Of a stretch of 64,000 bases of DNA, positions 21,625 to 41,245 are shown in pieces. The notes under the pieces are model-generated. The model ran no database searches and was not told where the DNA came from. It saw only the letters and a program-made list of their open reading frames with translations. The position numbers and the translations under genes were made by a program. How positions within the stretch are numbered: the stretch's first letter is position 1; the number at the start of each line of letters is the position of its first letter. This DNA is from Euglena gracilis (lineage: Eukaryota; Euglenida; Euglenophyceae; Euglenales): positions 15,727,508-15,791,507 of the forward strand of contig CP154956.1 in NCBI GenBank assembly GCA_039621445.1. The letters run 5' to 3'.

Positions 21625-21978
21625 CAGGCAATTGCTTAAGCACTGACCGACCCCCCGGGGGGGGGGGGCGGGTGACTGGTTTTTTCAGAGTGACTGACTG
21701 GTTTTTGGCCCGGACCTCCCCCCCCCCGGGGGGGGGTCGGCCAGGAGCGGGCAAAAGTGGCTTGAGTGACCCCGGCGCCGAAGGCGCTGGAAATTTTTTT
21801 TGGACTAAAATGGCCTAAAGTGACTGGAAAGTGGCCGTTTTTCTGAGTGGCCGACCCCCCCCCCCCCCCGGGGGGGTAGTGACTGGCTGGTTTTTTTGAA
21901 AATGAGTGACTGACTGGTTTTTAAAAACGTGGAGTGACCCCCCCCTCCCCCCCCCGGGGGTCGGTAAAAAATTGTATG
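21625..21978. mobile_element. CAGG...TATG element, family G, copy 1
   Basis: Starts CAGGCAATTGCTTAAG and ends AAAAAATTGTATG, flanked by the identical 8-mer ACCCGAAT. The interior repeats GTGACTGACTGGTTTTT, with CCGGCGCCGAAGGCGCTGG and poly-C/G clamps. It lies only 59 bp from the family F element. Confidence 0.95.
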
Positions 21979-21986
21979 ACCCGAAT

Positions 21987-24900
21987 CCTGCACAGATGAC
22001 CGCGAAGAGCCTGAGAGATCCATCTTCAGATCCTCCTCCTTCTCCTCCTTCTCCATCCTCAGATCCATCTGAAATGTAGGAAGAAGTGCCAACGGGATTT
22101 TGTCAGTTTTTTTTGCCATTTTTGTATTTTTCACCCAAGAAATTCATTATATCCAGGATTGGCATTTCCCCAAAATTACAAAATCATGTTTTTGGACCTC
22201 TTTGTTGGAGAATAATGGCTCAAATGTTCATCCATTTTGCACAAAGGCCAAATTTGTGAAAAATTTACAAGTCCCCTCCAGCAAAAGTGTTTTAATACCC
22301 AAACGTTGAGCAATCTCAGATGCCCTCTATCAGTACGGTTGGCATTTTTATACTGTATTGTTTGCCAACAATGGAGGAATAATTTTTGAGCTCTTTGCAT
22401 TGCAGCTCTCTGCTGGGCATCCTTCAGCACAGAAAGCAGCGGTGCCCCTTCCACGTTGATTGGTCCCACAGGCTGGGGACAGGCCCAGACCTCCGGTGCC
22501 TTCTCAGCCACCCCCCACCCACCCATCTGATGACCCCTCCCCCAACTGGGGGATAATGTGGCATCTTTTAGACCTTCACCCATCCACCCAATGCCAATAA
22601 CGTGTTCTTTGCCTTTTTGGTCTTCAACCCAGTTCGTTTGGACCGGTGCTGAGGTTTAAGGGCGGTCTTTAAGGGGAGTGCTTAGTAAAAAAGGCCATTT
22701 TTTGGCCATTTTGTGCCATTTTGGTGATTTTGGGTATTTTTGGGTATTTTTGTGAATCTTTTGTGGACATTGTTGGCATTTTTGGGATATTTTAGGTTAT
22801 TTCAAGCACATTTTAGGTCATTTTGGTTGCTGTTTGGGGCTTTTGTGATCATTTGGCTGGGTTGTGAGCCGATGGATGCAGACATCAGGCAAGATGCAGT
22901 GGATGCAGGTATTGGACAAGATGCAGACACTGGACAAGGTGCAGATGCTAGTCAAGATGCAGACGTTGGACAAGATGCAATTTCTGCAGATATTGGGTTA
23001 GTGCGGTGGATGCAAATGCTACATTGACCAAATAAGTCAGGGGAGCTTGCGGCCAAAGGTGAGTGAAGTTGGGCAAAGTGGCCAAAAGTGGCCAAATGTG
23101 CACCTCTAAGGGCTTCAAAAGAGATGCTGGGCGATGCTGAGCTATGCTGGGTGATGCAGGGCGATGCTGGGCGATGCTGGGCCCAAGGGCATGGCTGACC
23201 AAAGGTGCTTGCTGTCCAACCCCCCCCCCCCCCTAACTCAAGGCTCATACACCCCCTAAAAGATCAAAAATTTCCTTCCTTCATTTTGCCACAAAACACT
23301 TTTTTGTTCATTTTTATAAATTTTGCCCAAAGTGCACAACATGGCATTTGAGTCGATTTTGCCTAGCATTTTGGCTTCACCACTGTTTTTGGTTTTGTTT
23401 CTTCTTTTTTCTCTTTCACTTTTCAAGTTTCTTTCCTGCATCTTCTTCATTCTTCCTCATTCTTCATTTTGGCCATGCCATTGTTTAGGTGGACGGACCA
23501 TGGGGGTTCAACCCCCCCACCTGGCCTTGTATCGAACCCCCCCCCCCCCAAGTACCCAACGCTAAGAAGTGATTTCGGCTGCCAAAATAGCATTATTTAT
23601 TTATTATTTTTTTTATTTTATTAATATTTTTAGTTTAGTTTTTTAAACTAAAAATAAAACTAAGAAGGGGCTCACCCCCCAAGCTGACGTTTTGCGATGA
23701 ACCGAGCTCTGGGCCCGTGTCGGGGTGTGCTGCGGCCACCGTGGTTGGCCTGGCCCCGCGCGTTCGGGGCCTGGGGTGGGCCGCTGGCCGACCATGCGGC
23801 CGGGTTGGCCACGTGACACCCCTGTCAGGCGGTGTGGTTCCCAATGCCTATTCCATTGTATTCATTCGCAATCGTGTTCTCTTTAATAAAACTTCATTTT
23901 TTTGATTTCTTGTTTGTTTCTTCCCCACCTGCATGTCCGAACTGCAACTGTGTGTCACCGTAATTATGATTTCGCCCGTTGGAACCCCTTTGTCCAAATG
24001 AACACCCCCTGTTCGGGCTGCAACTTTTGCGAGCTTTGTGTTCTTTGGACACGGTGAGGTATGTACCTTCACCCCCTGAAAGCACATATTACCTAAATTG
24101 CATATGCGGCAGGGGGAGGAAATTGATATCCGCAATTTTTCCGCAATTTCCGCAATTTTCCGCAATTTCCGCAATTTTTCCGCATTTTTTTGCTTTTTTT
24201 TCGCAGAATTTTTTCCCCAAGATGGAAGATGAGTTCAGGCCATTCTTCAAATGGATCAACAGGTGTGCTATTGTGCTTTGTTTCCCCCCCAGTTTACCAA
24301 TTTTTCTCACAGGTGCACCACTGGTCACAGGGTTAGGGGTAATCACAGGGTTGTGATTGGGTGCGTTCAAGCGTGTCGATTTGTGCTCGCCTGCATCGAC
24401 GTGGGTGTTGTGGTGTTCTGAACCTCACAATTGAAAATTTTCTAAGTCCCCTCAAGCAGAAATGTGTATATTCCCGATATCAATTCTGCAATTTTTCCGC
24501 AATTTCTGCAATTTTTCCGCAATTTTTCCGCAATTTTTCCGAAGGCCTCCGATATCAATTATCCCCCCCCCCTGTATGCGGTGTAGATACGCATAGTTGT
24601 TCGCATTCGTCCCTCGGCTGCCTGCGCCTGGACGGTGCCATCGCCTCTCTTTGTGTGTCGTCAGGCTGAACTGTAAGTTGAGGTGGCCAAATTGTAAGTT
24701 TGGGTGGCCAAATCGTCCAGCGTCGCGGTTTGGGTTGAGTCCACTACGCCGTTGTTCGGAGTCCCCCCATCAAAACCGCACCGCCTGACCCCCACGGTGC
24801 CCATTCCCTTGGACGTCCCGCCCCCCCGCCGAGCCGCACGCCGACCCCTACCCCCACCACACCCCACCGTGACCCGGGACACCTCCACCGGAGGCACTGG

Positions 24901-25526
24901 AGGGGCGTGGCAGGCACGGTGGCGGTGGCTGCTTTGTGGCTGCGGCGCTGGCCTGTTGCGCCGCCGCCGAGGACGCTCCCCAGGAACGACCACGGTTCAC
25001 CCCCCATCATTGGCATCCACCAGGCGACAGTTTTTTTTTCGCTAACAAGCGACATTTTTTTTTTGCTACTGAAAATTTAGGTTGCGGCGGACCGGAAACG
25101 GCCATGACATTTGTGTCACGGTCATGTGTCGTGTCGGTGACGCACTTTCCACCCTCCGTATCGATTCCAGGTGGCGGGGGGTGGCCTGCCCAAAACCACT
25201 CACCGGCCTTCCACTCTCTTCGCCTTCGCCAAGGCTGACTGTCGGGCAAGGGTGGCCGATGTGAAGTTCCAATTGGCACAAAAATGTCCGACCCCCCATT
25301 CCAAGTGGAAACACCGGGCGCTGCAAGTGCAGGGTCCAAATAAAATCACACATCCCGCCGTCAAGGGCGGTAATCCACTACAGTACAAGCATGGCACAAT
25401 TTTTCAGGGCAATTCTTAAGGAAAACCAACAAAAAAACAGGCAGTTTGGTCCAACGATCCAGGGCATGACAGTTTTCCGGAACCGAACCGTTCACAGAAG
25501 GGGTTTCAATGACATGGTGCGTCAAT
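21987..25526. other. Spacer, no confirmed gene
   Basis: Holds an A/T-rich part with CCGCAATTTTT reiterations at 24.12-24.19 and 24.48-24.54 kb, tandem GATGCTGGGC words at 23.13-23.18 kb, and a GC-rich tract 24.70-25.03 kb with a 113-codon proline/arginine-rich frame (from 24704). A frame from 25171 (82 codons) also looks coding-like in composition. Neither has a recognised domain or resolved splice sites. Confidence 0.4.
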
Positions 25527-25534
25527 GTCACAAT

Positions 25535-25832
25535 CAGGCTTGTGCTTAGTCGGGTGCCTGCCTCACGGGGGGGGGTGCTAGGGGCAGGCACCCCATAGCA
25601 CCCGATCCGACCCCCCCGGGGGGGTAGGGTTTTGGGGGGTGCCTGCCCCTAGCAGGCACCCCCCTCCAACCCCGGCGCCGAAGGCGCCGGGGGCCTGGAA
25701 AAGGCCATTTTCAATGAAAATTTTCTGGGTCCCCCCGGACCCCTATCCCCCCCCCGGGGGGGGGTGCCTGCTAGGGGCAGGCACCCTATAGCACCCACCC
25801 CCCCTCCCCCCCGGTTGGTAAGCACAAGCATG
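25535..25832. mobile_element. CAGG...CATG element, family B, copy 1
   Basis: Starts CAGGCTTGTGCTTAGTCGG and ends GGTAAGCACAAGCATG; both flanks are GTCACAAT. Interior: TGCCTGCCCCTAGCAGGCA palindromes, CGGCGCCGAAGGCGCCGG, GAAAAGGCCATTTTC. Four further family B copies or halves occur in the window. Confidence 0.96.
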
Positions 25833-25840
25833 GTCACAAT

Positions 25841-27432
25841 ATTTCAGCGAAAAACGGGAGGAAATCCCAGAAATGCGCCAAATCCCCCCTGCTTATAGCA
25901 GACTGCCGTCTGCGCCGGTCAAGGGGGGGGGGTGCACTTTGACTTGGACTGGGGGGGATATGCCCACCCCTGGTTTTCGCCCAAGCCGTTCAGTCCCTAT
26001 TCCCCTTTGGAATCTCTGGAAACCTGACCCACACGGAGAGGCACACCCTATGCAAATCTGATAGATGTTGCACTTTTGGACAGGAGCCACAGAATGGCCC
26101 CCTTTGCCATTTGGGTATCGTCCTCCTCTGGACAGTGCTCCCATTCAAAGTGACATCAGTGCGTATTTCTTATGCCAGTGATCCGACAAGTGCCTTTCCC
26201 GCATCCATGAAACCTTGTCTTTCGGCGCCCCCCATATTTCTGCGCCGTGGGGCCTCCGTTTCGCACATGCTGCCCACCATGTGCATGAACAGTGTGGTAC
26301 CCTCCAATCGGTTGACAGCCATCGATGAGAGTAGGGTGGAATAATGCATGGATGAGACTGATGGGACGTCGCAACGTTCGGAAATGCTACATGTATCATG
26401 GCCTGAAACTGAAATGTAATCGGAAACGAGATTTTTCTGCGAAAATTTCATCAGTGTCGTATTTCCCCACGTCGTTTCCGCCGGATTTTTTTTGGGTCAA
26501 CCCTTTGGGGGGTTGGATGGGTGGTTATCAAAAGGGGGGGGGTCTCGAATAGGTTTTGGTTGGGGTCAGTGTCCCCTCCCCGGCGTCACTGTCCAGTCTG
26601 GATGGTTTGGGGTTGCAAATGTATTTTATTTGGGCGCTTCCTTGGGTGCCTTCTTGTCTGGTCAGTGAGTGGGGGAGGAAAACAACTTCAAGTTGACTGG
26701 GTCTTTGCCCACAAGTACAAAGCTCCTCAGATGCCGAAGCATTTTAGCACAAAGGGATTTTGGCCGCAGGGTTTCACGTGTCGGAAACCTCTTGCCTCTC
26801 CAAGGTGCTGTTCCCCCAAACCAGTATGGGGGAAGGCGGGGGGGGGTCGGACCAACCCAGCCATCGGGATGCAGGTGGTGTGATGGTCGCCCCGAACCAT
26901 CAAAAATGTTGCGGGGCTTCACGCCCAGCTCTGGGGTGGGATGTAACTTCCCCTAAAGCGCGGACACCTTCCTTACGTCGAACCATGGGTCCCAACAGCA
27001 GACCTTTATGTTCAGTCTGAAGCAAGGATTTTGTATTGCATGGTGGCTGTAAAATCCTGTATTACCGGGCGCACCAATTTTTAGGTCAAAGTGTTTCTTA
27101 GGCACCCAATGCAAAAGGAGTTTGTCCTTGCTCAATTGTGGTCGAGACCCCCCCTCCAACTCCGGGGCGGGGGGGTTTAAACTGCCCCCCCCCCCCCACC
27201 GGGCCCCTCGGTCCCAGTGGTTTTGTTGGGGGGAAGTCCATTTCCTTCAGCGCAAGCTGGCAGGGGTTTTGTTATAAAAGAAATCTGGGTTGCAGTTGTC
27301 GTTTCCTGGAATAGGTTTGCCATAAAACACATCCGTCTCAGACATTTCCGGAGGCTTCGTGTGGCGTTGTGCATATGCGAACAAGTGGGCGTCGTGGCGT
27401 CTCACCCCCTTCCCACCCCACCTGCCTGCACA
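25841..27432. other. Spacer upstream of gene 2
   Basis: No recognised gene. An open frame on the minus strand (26451-26170) reads plausibly but matches no family I know. Poly-C lies at 27.18 kb just upstream of gene 2. Confidence 0.4.
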
Positions 27433-27447
27433 GGCGCCTGCGTCACG
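27433..27447 (+). promoter_or_regulatory. Probable trans-splice acceptor and 14-nt 5' leader of gene 2
   Basis: A pyrimidine-rich run ending CCTGCACAG is followed 14 nt later by the ATG of gene 2. In euglenids most nuclear mRNAs receive a spliced leader at such AG sites; its use here is inferred. Confidence 0.5.
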
Positions 27448-35094
<7,647 letters not shown>

Positions 35095-36452
35095 TGGAGG
35101 TAACGGGGAGGAGCAGTTTTACCAGTGATGTGGAAGGGCAATGCAATTTGAGTTGTTTCATGAGTTGTGTTTTTTTCTGGGCGGGGGGGGGGAGTCATGC
35201 AAGTTGCTTAATTTTTTTTCCTGCAAATTGGTTGAAAAATTTCATGTGTTTTTTCATTTGCATGTTTTGCATTATACATATATCGCCCTCCCGTTTTCTT
35301 TGATTCCATTATTGCAGAAAAAATCCAGAATTGCATGAAGAAATCACTCTTCCAAACTATCTCCACATAATCCGCTTTGCATTCTGCACTATTTTTTAGA
35401 CTTGCACAACAAGTTATAGCTTGATGTAACAATATGTATAACCCTTCCAAAAAGCAAGTTAGCACCTCTTTTTTTTTCGGTGTGCCATGGATTGCTTTTT
35501 GCTTTTGCATTGCTTTTTTTTATGTTTGCCGAAGAAAGGCAGTGTTTTGCTAATGTTTCAATGATTTTGTTGCAAAATCGTGTTCGGTTGTTCAAATCAC
35601 GCACCAGTGATCAATGTTGCATAATGAGGAGAGAATTCCAGAAACAGTGCAAAAATCCAAAGTCGTTTTCAGAAAAGAAAGATTCAAAAGAAAATGCCCG
35701 GGAGGTCTTTTTTTCACAGAATTTACAATTCAACTTGCCATTTTTGTGCCGTTTTTTTTTGCTTTGTTTGCATTGCATACTATAAGATGTCTCGTTGTTC
35801 TACCCTCGTTATGGAATGTTTAAATTTGATATTGTTGCTGCTGCTGCTGTTTTTGTTTCGTTTTTATTCCCTTTTCTGCTTCTATTTTTTGTTGTTTGCA
35901 TGTATTTTAGTGTTTTTGTAGTTGCTTTGTTTTACCCTGTAGTTTTAACGTCGTTTTTCTTTCCGCATCTAACGATAAAGGATCCCGAAGAACTCCAATC
36001 GCTGGTGCTTGCCCCCAGTCCCCACCGACCCTTCCCTTGGTCTCCTTTTGCCTGTGTGCCTTGCTGCGCCTCACACCTGAACCATGTCAATTAGAAATAG
36101 AACATCCGTGCAAAAACACCCAAGAATAAACGTATGAGACAGGAAAGCCAATGCATTATTGTTGAACATTTTCTTGCCTTGAAACAACGGCCTTCTGAAA
36201 GAACCTGATGTTTATTTTCAGGAACATGCTTTTATCCATATTTTCTGTTTTTCTACTCCTCGCCATTTCCCGATGAACCATTTTTTTTGAAAAAACCTTG
36301 GAAAAATTAAAACCGCAATGAAGGTTTTGGTAAGGTTTCTTTCGAATTTGTGTTTAGAAATTTGATTAATCCCCAAATTTTGACCGACCCCCCTTGTAAA
36401 CGACACCCATCCGTCTTTGCAGTCCCCCCATTTGTTTAACAAACCCCTCTGT
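35095..36452. other. AT-rich spacer after gene 2
   Basis: Long T-rich sequence with many TTTTTTT and TTTGCATT words; several short frames, none recognised. May contain the 3' UTR of gene 2. Confidence 0.4.
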
Positions 36453-36594
36453 CCAATGACCAGGCTTGTGTTAGTCGGGTGCCTACCCCACGGGGGGGGG
36501 GGGGTGGGTGCTAGGGGCAGGCACCCCATAGCACCCGATCCGCCCCCCGGGATTTTTTTTTCAAGTTAAGGACCGCCCCCTTAAGACCCCCACA

Positions 36595-37070
36595 GAAACC
36601 CGAAAAATTGGACCCAAATGGGAGGCCCCCCCAAAACCCCCCCAAACCCCATTTTTTTCATACCTTCCAAAATTCAACATTTTCTCTAAAAGTTTATTTT
36701 GAGTGTTTTTTGAAGCAAAAAAAGCCATTGAAAATCCAAAAAATTTCCAAGAGAAAAAATGGCAGCAAAATTTTGACTGTGCCAAAACTTGGTCCACTTT
36801 TTTCTGACTTTCGTTATTTTCCACCCCCATCCTTAAAAATGCAAAATTTAACCCTGAAAATTTTGAATTTTTTTGTGAAAAAATGTGTGGGTTTCCATCA
36901 AAAAGTCACGTATTTTGGGTTCATTTTTCAAAAAAAATTTCGGCCCGAATCCCCGTTTTCTCGAATTTGGTGAAAATGCCGTGGTGGGTGAGGGGAGGGT
37001 CGACCCCCCCCACCTCCCGGGTGGGGGGTCGACCCCCCCCCCCCGCACCAGGCCTTACCGTTCTGCCCTG
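36595..37070. mobile_element. Family C element, right part
   Basis: Matches the 3' two-thirds of the complete copy at 0.5-1.2 kb and ends CCAGGCCTTACCGTTCTGCCCTG in split form (last bases CCGTTCTGCCCTG). Confidence 0.75.
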
Positions 37071-37455
37071 GCCTGCCCCGAAAAAGACCATACACACCTC
37101 TCCCCTCTTCCCCTGGCAGTTGGCAACCAGCCCACACAATCACTTGGTCATTGTCCAACCCCCTCCCCCGGGGATGACTGGTGTTTCAGAGTGATTTTTG
37201 GCCCAGAGTCCCCTCTCCGGGGGGGGGGGGGCGAAAAACCGCTTACCTTCTTTCCCCCCCTTGTCCAGCGACCGGGCTTGTCCAAGGATCCCCCAGATGC
37301 GATCTTTTTGTGTATGATGTTGGCCCATAAGGAACAATTTTTTTCTTTTGCACAAAGAAATTTTTTTTGCGGCTGGGGTTGACCGCCATAAACTGGCTGA
37401 AAATGCCCAAAATGGCTCCAAACAATTTACCAAAAATGTTGTGCAAGGTTGCAAC

Positions 37456-37803
37456 CAGACCAGACACCTGTCCCACTCCACCCCCCGGGGGGGGGTGACT
37501 GACTGGTTTTTTCAGAGTGACTGACTGGTTTTTTGGCCGTGACCCCCCCCCCCCCCGGTGGTGGGATAGGCCAGAAATCACCCAAAAGTGGCTGAGTGGC
37601 CAACCGGCGCCGGAGAAAATTTTGGCCAAAATGGCCTTGAAAGGCCAAAAAGTGACTGGTTTTCCTGAGTGGCCGACCCCCCCCCCCGGGGGGGGGTAAA
37701 GTGACTGACTGGCTTGGCCGAAAAAAGTGACTGACTGGTTTTTTCGGAGTGGAAAGTGACCCCCCCTCCCCCCCCCCCCGGGGGGTCGCTAAGCAATGGT
37801 ATG
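37456..37803. mobile_element. CAG...TATG element, family G, copy 2
   Basis: Starts CAGACCAGACACCTG and ends AAGCAATGGTATG, flanked by identical GTTGCAAC. The interior repeats GTGACTGACTGGTTTTTT with CCGGCGCCGG and AAAATGGCC as in copy 1. Confidence 0.95.
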
Positions 37804-38149
37804 GTTGCAACAAAAAACGGAAAATTGTCAAAGTTGGCCAAAATTTGGCCAAACTTCTGCCCAAACAACACTTGCCAAATGTCAATGAATTTCTCTAGGA
37901 AGACGAGAAATCTGAGTCTCCAGGAAGTTGTTATCCACGATCACAGATTGCCACGTAATTTGCCTTTTGGAGCCCCATATTTTCCTCCATATTCTTTTCC
38001 TTTCTCAGGTTCTTTAGTCCGGTCTCCTCCCCTTGCACCCACTGATCTGTTTCCTTTTTTTGACATTTTCCATATTTGTTGAAGCACGACATATTTTCTT
38101 TTTTTTTTTGGATCCAGTCTGCAAGCCAAGCTAACCCCTGGCCTGGAAT

Positions 38150-38640
38150 CAGGGCAGAACGGGAATCTGCCAAACCGCCAGGGTGGTTGGTGGGTGGGGG
38201 GTCAACCCCCCCCCCCCACCCCCTGCATGGTGGGTGAGGGGGGCGGGGTCGACCGACCCCCCCACCACCTCTTCCCGTATTTCCGGGAGCAGCAATTTTT
38301 GGACCCCAAATTTTTTTCTTCTTCTTTGGCGCCGGTGTATTTTTGACCTATTTTGGGATTGAGAGGTTTCTGAAGCAAAAAATGCCATCCAAAATTTTTT
38401 CCAAAGAGAAAAACCCTCAGTAAAAGTCGAATGTTTCAAAATTTGGTCCCATTTTATTTGACCTGCATTTTTTTGACCCCCTCCTAAAAACTAACAACTT
38501 TCAATCCTAAAATTCAGGAGATTTTTTTGGGAAAAATGCAGTTTTCCGTCAAAAAATCATGTATTCTGGATTCATTTTTCAAAATAATTTCCAAAAATTT
38601 TCCCTGCCAAAATCCCCTTTTCCTTGTTTTTTTTTTGGCT
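38150..38640. mobile_element. Family C element, left part
   Basis: Starts CAGGGCAGAACGGGAATC and follows the complete copy through CTTCCCGTATTTCCGGGAGC, then breaks off before the right end. Confidence 0.75.
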
Positions 38641-38827
38641 GACGTGTGTTGCGATGGGATTTTTTTTTTAGTTAGGGACCGTCCTGGAAAAGGCCATTTT
38701 TAATGAAAATTTTCTGGGTCCCCCCCGGTCCCCCCCCCCGGGGTGCCTGCTGGGGGCAGTCACCCTAAAGCACCCACCCCCCCCCCCCTGGTCGGTCAGC
38801 ACAAGCATGCTAAAGACCACCGCCCAA

Positions 38828-41123
38828 ATGGAGGACACTTTTTTTCGGAGGTTTGGACAGTCCGCAGGCTTTTTCCCCCGACCCCTTGTCCGACTGCTGA
38901 CCCCCCAGTCGGAGGACACCCTGTTGGTGCATTTCCCCCTCGTACTTCAAGGTTTATTTTTTTATTTCTTGTGCTGAGAACTTTCAGCTTGTTTTTGACG
39001 AAGTTTAGGAAATAATAACCCCCCCGATAGAAGAACGGGTGCGCTTATAGCGGATCGCCTGCGCTTCTATTTAGACCCCACCTGCTCGATTTTTGTTGAT
39101 TTCTTTTAGAAATTCCATAAAAATGGGGGTGCGCTTGTAGTGGACCGCCGCCTGAGGCGGCGGGGATGCGCTTTTGTTTGGACGTTGCGCCTCTAGCCAC
39201 ACTTCTATTAGTGTTAGTGCTATCTATTAGGTTGCACCGCACAGCCCCCACACCTGCCATATGTCTGGGCATTGCTCTTCACAGGCCGTTTTCCCGGATC
39301 ATCGCGGCGTCCCCCTGGGCATGAAGAGCATGAAGAGCCGCCCATGGGGACCTGGCCTTGGCATTTGCCTAACAGGAGGCGTGGAAAGGGATTTCTTGCC
39401 AGCTAGCAGCATAGAGCAGAACGCCAAGACCAGACAAAACACGCGGCTTCCGTAGAAAGCACAACAGCCAGAGGAGCATAATTTTAATGCATTCCTGGCT
39501 GCGTTTAATATTTTTTAATTTTTTTTTGCTAAATGGCAGGGGGGGCACTAAACCTGTTCTTTCCGAATGTAGGATTCACTTCTCCTTCTCCCTAAAACAG
39601 CGCTGCCGCTGGTACGCGCGATTTTTGCCCGTGTTGGCGCAATTTACCCCCCCCCCCCCATTTGATGCCACGGCCTGCCTGGGATCCCACGACTTTGTGC
39701 TGTCCTTCTCTTATCTGCCACCCAAGGCGTTTGCTGAAGGTGCCCCCCCCTCCAGACAGCTCAACATGTTTTTTTCCCCCGCCCAGGACCCCCTCACGGG
39801 TTGTTAAGCGACGCTTTGATCTCGCTGGCTGGGGAGCCAGTCCGAACGTCCACAAGCCCCGCGAGGGTTCGCTGCTGTATGGCAGGAGGCGCTGGCCACC
39901 AAACTGACATCCACAGACACACCGAAGAAATCACAAACAGATACATCAAAAAAAAACTGACTTGCAGGAAGAAGGTTATGCGGTGGGAATTTCCCCAGTA
40001 CTTCGTATTGGGTGACATTGTTCCAGCCACATGCCTTGATCCATCTAAGCCAGGATCCTAAGCACGAGGTGAGTGCCCCCCCCCCCCCCGATATGCTGAG
40101 ATTGCCCAACTGTCTGAACCCGACCGCCAAGCATTTTTATGATGTTTTGAGGTGTTCCGCCTTTTGGGCATTCATGCATCTGTCTTGCATGAGCAGCTTT
40201 TTTTCAGGAAGCCTATTCCTTTTTCGTTTCCCCACCCAGGGTATTAAATGAGCGGTGGTTTTGTGGAGCGGGGGGATCCAGACCCCCCCCCCCCGGCTTC
40301 AGGGATGATCTCCTCCGTGGGGATCCAGATCCTGATGATCATTCGGGGGGATCCAGATGATCCTCCCCGCTCATTTAATAACCTGCCCCCACCGAAATGC
40401 TTGTACTCCCTGTAGAGTAACAGAGCGGGCTGGAGTTGACCCCGCCTCAAATTAATATTTCCTTTTTGATTTTTTTGTTTAAAACGTACTGTCTTCATTG
40501 ATTGTGTGATTTTCAGGAAGCGGCCATCTCATTCGCACCTGCATTATTGTTGGCAGTCACACGTATCACACACCATTCCAGTACATTTTGGGGTGATCCA
40601 TTCTGGTGCTTCGAGTTGAAATACGGTTTGACTATTTCTTTGGGAATGTCAGATCGCGCCTTTTAGCCGCAATATCGAGAGATATGTCAGCCAGGAGAAG
40701 GTGTCTGCAGGTTCAGAGTAGCCAGTTCAATGTGTCAGAAGTGCAAAACAATCTTCCACCAATGCGGAAAAGGACTATACCACGCTGGTTTCTGGAAAGG
40801 GTTCATCAAACCCTCGTCTTCATTTGTTCCTCCACCCACCCTCTTTATCCCTCTTCACGCTCGTTGAGTCCCGGTGAATGTCGACTTTATTGCAGGCTCG
40901 TGAACAACATTTGCCCTTTTTTGGCAGGGACTTTGCTGGCACATCTGATTGTCATGGAACGTAATCCGGCACAAAAATTCATATCCAAGCATGAATTGGA
41001 AAGTTGGATGGGGGAGGGGACTGAAGGGGATTCCTAAGACGTCCTATGGGTGGCCGCCGAAAGTTCCAAAAACGATGCGAAGTTGCAGGAAAATTGGTCG
41101 CAAGGAAAAATAAGGTCCCAAAT
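38828..41123. other. Spacer, no confirmed gene
   Basis: Contains GTGCGCTT..AGCGGA words at 39.03-39.17 kb and a GGGGATCCAGA reiteration at 40.27-40.35 kb. A 143-codon + strand frame from 40606 is the longest non-repeat frame here but has no recognised domain. Confidence 0.4.
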
Positions 41124-41131
41124 GCTGACTG

Positions 41132-41236
41132 CAGGGGGGGGGGAAATGCGCTGCGCATTTTTGCGCATTTTTGTGCATTTTTTTGCGCATTTTTGCGCAT
41201 TTTTTCCGAGGGCCGTCCAGCGCATCCCCCCCCCCT
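41132..41236. mobile_element. Short CAGG...CCCT fold-back element, family I
   Basis: About 105 bp. CAGGGGGGGGGAAATGCGCTG on the left mirrors CAGCGCATCCCCC on the right; flanked by GCTGACTG on both sides. The middle reiterates GCGCATTTTT. A relative lies in the gene 3 a/b intron at 52.95-53.02 kb. Confidence 0.8.
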
Positions 41237-41245
41237 GCTGACTGC

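Larger units (their letters stand above)
36461..38819. mobile_element. Family B element split by about 2.1 kb of other elements
   Basis: The left half (CAGGCTTGTGTTAGTCGGG, TGCTAGGGGCAGGCACC) ends near 36548; the right half (GGAAAAGGCCATTTTTAATG, then GCACAAGCATG) resumes near 38683. Outer flanks CCAATGAC and CTAAAGAC match at six of eight. The inserted block is bordered by near-identical GGGATTTTTTTT and GTTAAGGACCG / GTTAGGGACCG strings and contains two partial family C copies and one complete family G element. Confidence 0.75.

Noticed and set aside
24704-25045. 113-codon proline/arginine-rich frame
   Set aside because: Composition follows from GC-rich DNA with C runs; no recognised domain and no paralogue in the window.
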